Source: Lojkania enalia (lineage: Eukaryota > Ascomycota > Dothideomycetes > Pleosporales). From it: a stretch of 64,000 nucleotides of DNA. The stretch is from assembly GCA_010094045.1 (NCBI GenBank), contig ML986639.1:62001-126000 (forward strand), written 5' to 3'. A program made the position numbers and the translations under genes. Of the stretch, positions 59,201 through 64,000 are shown piece by piece (position 1 is the first letter of the stretch; every line of letters starts with the position of its first letter). The notes under the pieces are model-generated. The model searched no databases. It was not told the origin of the DNA and saw nothing but the letters and a program-made list of their open reading frames with translations.

Positions 59201-61000
59201 TGCTTTGTTTAACCCCGAGAACAAGCATGTTCGAGATAGACTTCAAGCCGCTCATCAATTCAGACCACCGACAGAGTTCCCCATGCCTACGGTGCATTTC
59301 TTCGAGAATCGAAATTCGTCACAGTGGCTATGGGATGAGGATCAGAAGCTGCGAAGCTTGGTTAAAGAATATACCTTCAACTGGTCGTTAGTTGCACAGG
59401 AATTGGCTCTACCGTCCATATTTACATCCGGATCTGGTCGACGAACGCCATGGGAGTGCTTCGAGCGCTGGGTGCAATTAGAAGGGTTGCCTGCGGAGAT
59501 GTCAAAGACACAGTATTTCCGAACTTATCAGACACGCCTTGAACAAGCGCAAAGGACTGTCATGGCTCAGCACCAGGCTCAACAGCAGCAACTTCAACAG
59601 GCGGTGCAGCAAGGCCAACAAATCTCGGGACAACCCAGAAGACGTACAACCCAACCTATTCGTGTCGAACGAAGAAGGGACAATAGACATCTCGCCATGA
59701 TCGATGGAATGCGGAAACTAGCCAGGAAACGAGAGTCGGTCGCACATAAGCAAGCCGAAGGTGAAATAATTAGCTTCATTCTCCGTCTTACTTTTACTAA
59801 CTGTTGCCACAGCTCAAAAAGCTGCTGCCCTTAGAAAGGCGCATGAACCGGCACCGCCAAAAACAAATGTTCACACTCCGCAGGAGTTTAGTCGTCTCAA
59901 GTGGGACCGCGAAGAACAGACGCGCAAGAGACTTCAAATGCAGGAAATGACTATGAGGGTAGGCATCCGTGGATCTTAGAAATAACTTTTAGCGACCGAA
60001 CTAATGTTCACAACAGGCTATGCAGAGCCGCCAAGCTTCAATGCAAGGTCAAATACCGAACGGCGTCAACCAACCACAGCGCACGGGAACTCCGAATGCC
60101 GGTAACGTTCCTGCGCAAATGGCCAATCCTGCACAGCCCGGGCTCCCAACTGCTAACGGTAACATGCCAGTCCGTCCAGTTCCTGGACAGCAGTCGATGC
60201 AGGGTAGTTTTCCGAACGGAAACATGTCTCCAATAGGCATGAACGTGTCGGTTGTTCCTCAGGCTCAGATGCAAACCCAGAGGCAAAGTGCGCAGCGTAT
60301 GGGCCCTCCCGACCAAGTTCGCATGGCTATGCAGAGGGGCCAATTTCCGACCACTAATCAGCACCAGTTCCAACTTCAGCAGCAGCAGATCAACATGGCC
60401 AGCAACCTAACTGCAAGCATGGGAATGGGTAATGCTATGCCGAACGCAAACATGATGGCATCGATGGCTGGTCAGAATATGAACGGAAACATGAATGGTT
60501 CAATGAACGGCATGTCGAACAATGCCGGGTCCCCCCGCTCTGGCCAGGTCAACCCATCATTACAAAATGCTGCCCGACCGCTATCTAGTGGGCACATGCC
60601 GCAGCTCCTTCAAATCCAGAATACGCTGAAGGCGCAACATCCTGATTGGACGCCAGATCAGGTTTCCAAGGCATCCTCGGATCAACTCAGCAAATTTCTG
60701 GCAAGGCAACGAGCGATGAATGCAGCAACTGGCAACCCTGGCATGAATGGATCTCCGCCCATTGGATCAAACGTATATATGCAAAATGGCGGCATGGCCA
60801 ATTCACCTTCTCCAAATACAGTGCAAAACTACCAGGCGCAACTGGTTCAACAACAGCGCATGATAAGCCAGCAACGGCAGCAGGCCGGGAGTCCCAGCTT
60901 GAATTCAGTAAGGCCAGCAAGTCGAAGCGCGACACCGCAGAACCCGCAGCTCCAGCAGAGCCCAGGAATGCAACAGGCGCAAATTTCGAGGAATCAATGA
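56267..61000 (+). CDS. EAF1: NuA4 complex scaffold subunit Eaf1/Vid21
   Basis: Exons are 56267-56322, 56447-56605, 56720-59760, 59813-59958 and 60017-61000, giving 1461 aa; introns are 124, 114, 52 and 58 nt. The N-terminus (REKKNEIANLEVSRKRKLRE, and GRRFDDSTLP across the next junction) matches fungal Vid21. An HSA domain lies near 679-735 (CHLDHLLAEMKWMQTDFKEE, RRWKKALAATFADW). A SANT/Myb domain lies near 930-1010 (WLWDEDQKLRSLVKEYTFNW, TPWECFERWVQLEG). The C-terminus (1135-1461) is Gln/Met/Asn/Gly-rich. Eaf1 assembles the NuA4 histone H4/H2A acetyltransferase; HSA recruits actin and Arp4. Its long middle is Pro/Ser/Glu-rich and likely disordered. Some short exons rest only on splice consensus and frame. 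Confidence 0.92.
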
Positions 61001-62203
61001 ATTGAGCTTTGTAGCGGGTTGGTACTTTATTTTGCATTGTATATATCTTGTAATGACTTCTCGGATATGTTTCGGGGTTACGGGCAAACGGTCGCAACCT
61101 GATATTGCTCTCAGGTAACGCGAGTATGGCGTTTTGGTGTGGAAGGGTCTGTGGTAAGGAGTCTACTTAGCGTAGTTGATGTATTCATCACCGTAGGCCA
61201 ACATTTGGCAAAGCGGATTCGCAGATTTAAATGCGCTCGAGAGCGATTAAGCAATTATCGAATGCGCTGTCTTGCTACCATTCTGGCCTCTTTCCTGCCC
61301 TGTCGGGGGGTTACAGGCGACTGTATTCTTTTGACGAGGTTGTTGTGAATAGTGTGGTTTACTGCAGGCTTTGAAAGGCGTTGCTATTAGATAGAAGCCG
61401 GGATGGTATGAAATAGCACAACCCTCGATTGGAGGTACTAAGCTTATCACTTTTTCGAGGTATTCTAATTTGCATTTCCTTAAGGGTTCGAGGATCTAGC
61501 TTATGACACTCGAAACCGGACTCCGCAGCCTATACGCAGCGGGGGCTATGCAGCGGGGGCTATGAAGGGGCCTCAGGCAGAGCCAATGCCCAAGCGCCAA
61601 TCGATCGATTGATTTCGAATAACCCTCCTCGATAGCGACGATAACGACAATTACCACCCTAAAGCGGCCCGAAAATAACCCTCCCTTTCGATGTCAATGT
61701 TAATACAGTCTCGATTCCTCAGTTGTCTACTATCTTATTCTATTCTATCTTGGGAACGAGGTGCAGATACGACATAGCCAGCTCGAAATCGATCTATATT
61801 AGACAACTCTAGTAGGAATAAAGAGGGTCGGTAGCTAGGTGGAATTGATAAGACCCTCTGATACCTAGCGTATATCTTTAGCCTCAAGATAAAGGCAGGA
61901 CTGTAGATAGCAGAATATCTCTTGTGTACTGCTATGAGGGTGCTATCAAGGAGAGGTAAGCTTGCTTTAGCTCCTTAGCAGAACCTCGTAGAGGAAGACT
62001 CAACTACCCTCGTAATAAACAATAAAACTAGAATTAGCCGGAAAATCTGGCTTGTTATCTTAAGAATATTAATATTGACACGCAAATCGTTTAATGTTTT
62101 GATCTTTAACCCAAGGGAAAAGAATAGTAAACTGAGCTCCGAACGATGCCATCCACAGGGTTCAATAAACCAATTGCTATCAATGCATAGTTGATGACAT
62201 CTA
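61001..62203. other. AT-rich spacer with repeat remnants
   Basis: No gene was recognised. A 15-bp unit GCAGCGGGGGCTATG occurs twice in tandem near 61536-61565. From 61.7 to 62.1 kb the DNA is AT-rich with many TAG/TAA in both directions and resembles degraded transposon sequence, but no family was identified. Confidence 0.4.
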
Positions 62204-63242
62204 TCAAAAAACCATCTTCATCTTCAACTTGTCTCCCTCGACAATTTCGTTCTTCATTTCCAAGAGACGGTTGACGTCCCAATTGACGGAAACGTATCGG
62301 CCAGACAACCAAGTCCGGCCCTCGGCTGTGAGCCAGACTATGCAGCCTCCAGCGAGTGGGGAGGTGTCCGTCCAAACTATTGAATATTAGCGTACTTTGT
62401 TCGTTGGGCTATTGCCCTAAGAAGGATTAATTTACATGGCTCTAACTCTGGCTCCGTTTCACTTAGCTTTGTACGGACGCTTCCCGGATGGATACCGATC
62501 ACATTCACGCCTTGATTGCCGTATTCATAGTGGATGAATTCGCCTAGACGGAGAAGAGCCAACTTTGAAATGGCATACGCAGATGCGCCTGGGAGTGTAC
62601 CTATAGCACCTACATTTATTAGATATATAAAGTCTAAAGTATGGAGTCGTACCTACCAATACTGACGACATTTATAATGTCTACAATAGTGTTGTTCTTC
62701 TGGGCCGTCTCCGCGAGTAAGGGGATGAAACGGTGCAAGAAGAGGAAAGCGCCATGTAGATTGACATCGAGTGTATCCCACCAATCTTTTGTGTCACAGT
62801 CACTAAGTTTGACCCAGTCTGAATTTTTACCTGCGTTGTTGACTAGCACGTCAAGACGTCCTTCAGCCGCTCGAACGGAGTCAGCACAAGCCTTGACCAA
62901 TTCCTCACTCTTGACATCGACCATGAATTTGTGGACACGGATAGAGGTATTAATAGCCTTGATCGATGCCTCGACCTCATCGAGTTCGCTGCTAGTTCGA
63001 GCACACAAAACAATGCTGGCGACAGAAGCATGTGCATACTGCAGCGCCACGTCACGTCCAATGCCGCGGCCAGCGCCGGTAACTAAAACGACCTTTCCAG
63101 GCTGAGAGAGAGAGACATTTACGGCTGGATTAATGGAAGGGTAGATGTCGCTGTGATGGTACTCTGATCCGCCAAGGAAGGACTGACCCGGAAGACCACT
63201 CTCCCCCACCTGTATCATCATAGATCTGCCTTCTGGAATCAT
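62204..63242 (-). CDS. short-chain dehydrogenase/reductase
   Basis: Exons are 63242-62657, 62609-62436 and 62376-62204, giving 310 aa. Introns of 47 nt (GTAGGT to AATGTAG) and 59 nt (GTAAAT to CAATAG) restore the frame. Classical SDR motifs are visible: cofactor loop TGAGRGIG at 55-62, NNAG at 135-138, catalytic Ser194 (VVSIG), and Tyr207/Lys211 in SAYAISK, followed by HPGSVRTKLSE. The C-terminal exon ends with WLSGRYVSVNWDVNRLLEMK, common in fungal SDRs of this group. The enzyme is an NAD(P)(H)-dependent oxidoreductase; the substrate is unknown. The frame is open for 57 more codons upstream, but the ATG at 63242 has a better context and gives the usual length. No biosynthetic cluster partner is near. 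Confidence 0.85.
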
Positions 63243-64000
63243 CTTTGAGTAACGGTAATATAATAGGATAGTAATAGAGACGTGTTCTAATGCAAGATTT
63301 GAAGTCAAGGTGCTTAGGAAGTGGACTCTGTCTGTTCTTCTGGAGTCTGGGAGAAAGATGGGGACTGGAAAGATTTTCGGGGCGTAGTTATATAATAGCA
63401 TATCTGCGGACATTATATTAGAGATTGTTAACTCCGCCCTCTTGTCTAATTAAGATGGAGGCCAGTTGTAGTCATCGTAGAACTCCAACGAGTCAGGTTA
63501 AACTGGTTCGACATGGGGTTAGTCCTGACCCGCGACAGCCAATAAGCACACTAATGGGATCAGCTATTCCAATTTTGATAGGCTATAGGATGCGGTTCTT
63601 CAGCTTTTGGAGCTCGCGAATCATGGAGTTAAGGAGAAGTTCACGGACGAGAGTCGTCCATGTCAAGGAATGGACAACTCGGCACTGTTCCACAAAAACA
63701 AAATCGGTAATTTATGACTTAAGTATAGTGACTATTGCAATGCTTGAGCTTTAACTCGGCCTTAACTCCGCATCATGTGGACATTAAATGGACGATGAAC
63801 GGACAAGTTTTTTATTGGTGTAGAGTTAGGATGCAGTCATATAATCACACAATCGTAGAATACCTAGGAGATTGTCAAAAACGATCCTAAAAGGAGGTTG
63901 ATTAAGGAAGGAAATTCTTAATCTTGTGTAAATTATGGAGTCCTCTTTGACCTAGACCTTAGCATTGTCGCTGGGTGGCCGAACAAGGCATAGCGTTCGC
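63243..64000. other. right-edge intergenic region
   Basis: This holds the SDR promoter (last ~200 bp before 63242) and then AT-rich DNA. A 110-codon plus-strand frame at 63425-63754 has no family resemblance. Nothing else was recognised. Confidence 0.4.

Noticed and set aside
62204..63242. A biosynthetic gene cluster around the SDR gene
   Set aside because: No synthase, cytochrome P450, methyltransferase or cluster transporter lies nearby; the neighbours are housekeeping genes.
63500..63540. tRNA-like B-box sequence (GGTTCGACAT) near the right edge
   Set aside because: No matching A box or acceptor stem at the right spacing; similar GGTTCGA matches at 17914 and 61486 also lack cloverleaf partners.

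Overview
The window is nuclear DNA of a filamentous ascomycete (Pezizomycotina). The evidence is short GT-AG introns of about 47-124 nt, with CTAAC/CTAAT-like branch sites close to many acceptors. The genes themselves are also typical fungal ones: Set1, Eaf1/Vid21, Gfa1, Dga1-type DGAT2, Pex10, Vhc1-type cation-chloride cotransporter, Mak11, an STK19-family protein and a Dnt1-like protein. Their sequences look closest to Leotiomycetes/Sordariomycetes relatives, but I cannot fix the class. No rRNA, tRNA, CRISPR array or bacterial-type operon was seen.

Left part (1-33.6 kb): genes are sparse and separated by AT-rich blocks full of stops. From left: the 5' part of a Dnt1-like nuclear protein gene (minus, runs off the left edge); a decayed block; a broken alpha/beta-hydrolase gene (7.9-8.8 kb); a gene for a secreted protein made of two nearly identical BAS2-like cysteine domains (9.1-9.7 kb); an STK19-family gene divergent from DGAT2; a 395-bp foldback (MITE-like) element at 16.74-17.14 kb opening a 6-kb gene desert; PEX10; an F-box gene; a proline-rich hypothetical gene; a small one-helix membrane protein with an in-frame TAG, divergent from an EXS/Erd1-like gene; and a decayed beta-propeller gene. 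The deserts look like RIP-type or otherwise mutated repeat DNA, but this was judged by eye only.

Right part (35-63.3 kb): a dense housekeeping block. SET1 (H3K4 methyltransferase), RIB4 (lumazine synthase), GFA1 (hexosamine and chitin precursor synthesis) and an Avt-type vacuolar amino-acid transporter all lie on the minus strand. The transporter is divergent from a Vhc1-type K-Cl cotransporter on plus. MAK11 (60S assembly) is divergent from EAF1/VID21 (NuA4 scaffold). A three-exon short-chain dehydrogenase gene follows before another AT-rich stretch at the right edge.

Exon models below were built by hand from splice consensus, reading-frame continuity and family motifs, and the lengths all close in frame. 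No single new multi-gene system is evident. The most unusual items are the tandem BAS2-like secreted protein, the MITE-like element, the 5-nt first coding exon and GC-AG intron of GFA1, an in-frame-retainable GC-AG intron in the EXS gene, the in-frame TAG in the small membrane protein, and a repeated EIPLP motif in the Dnt1-like protein.
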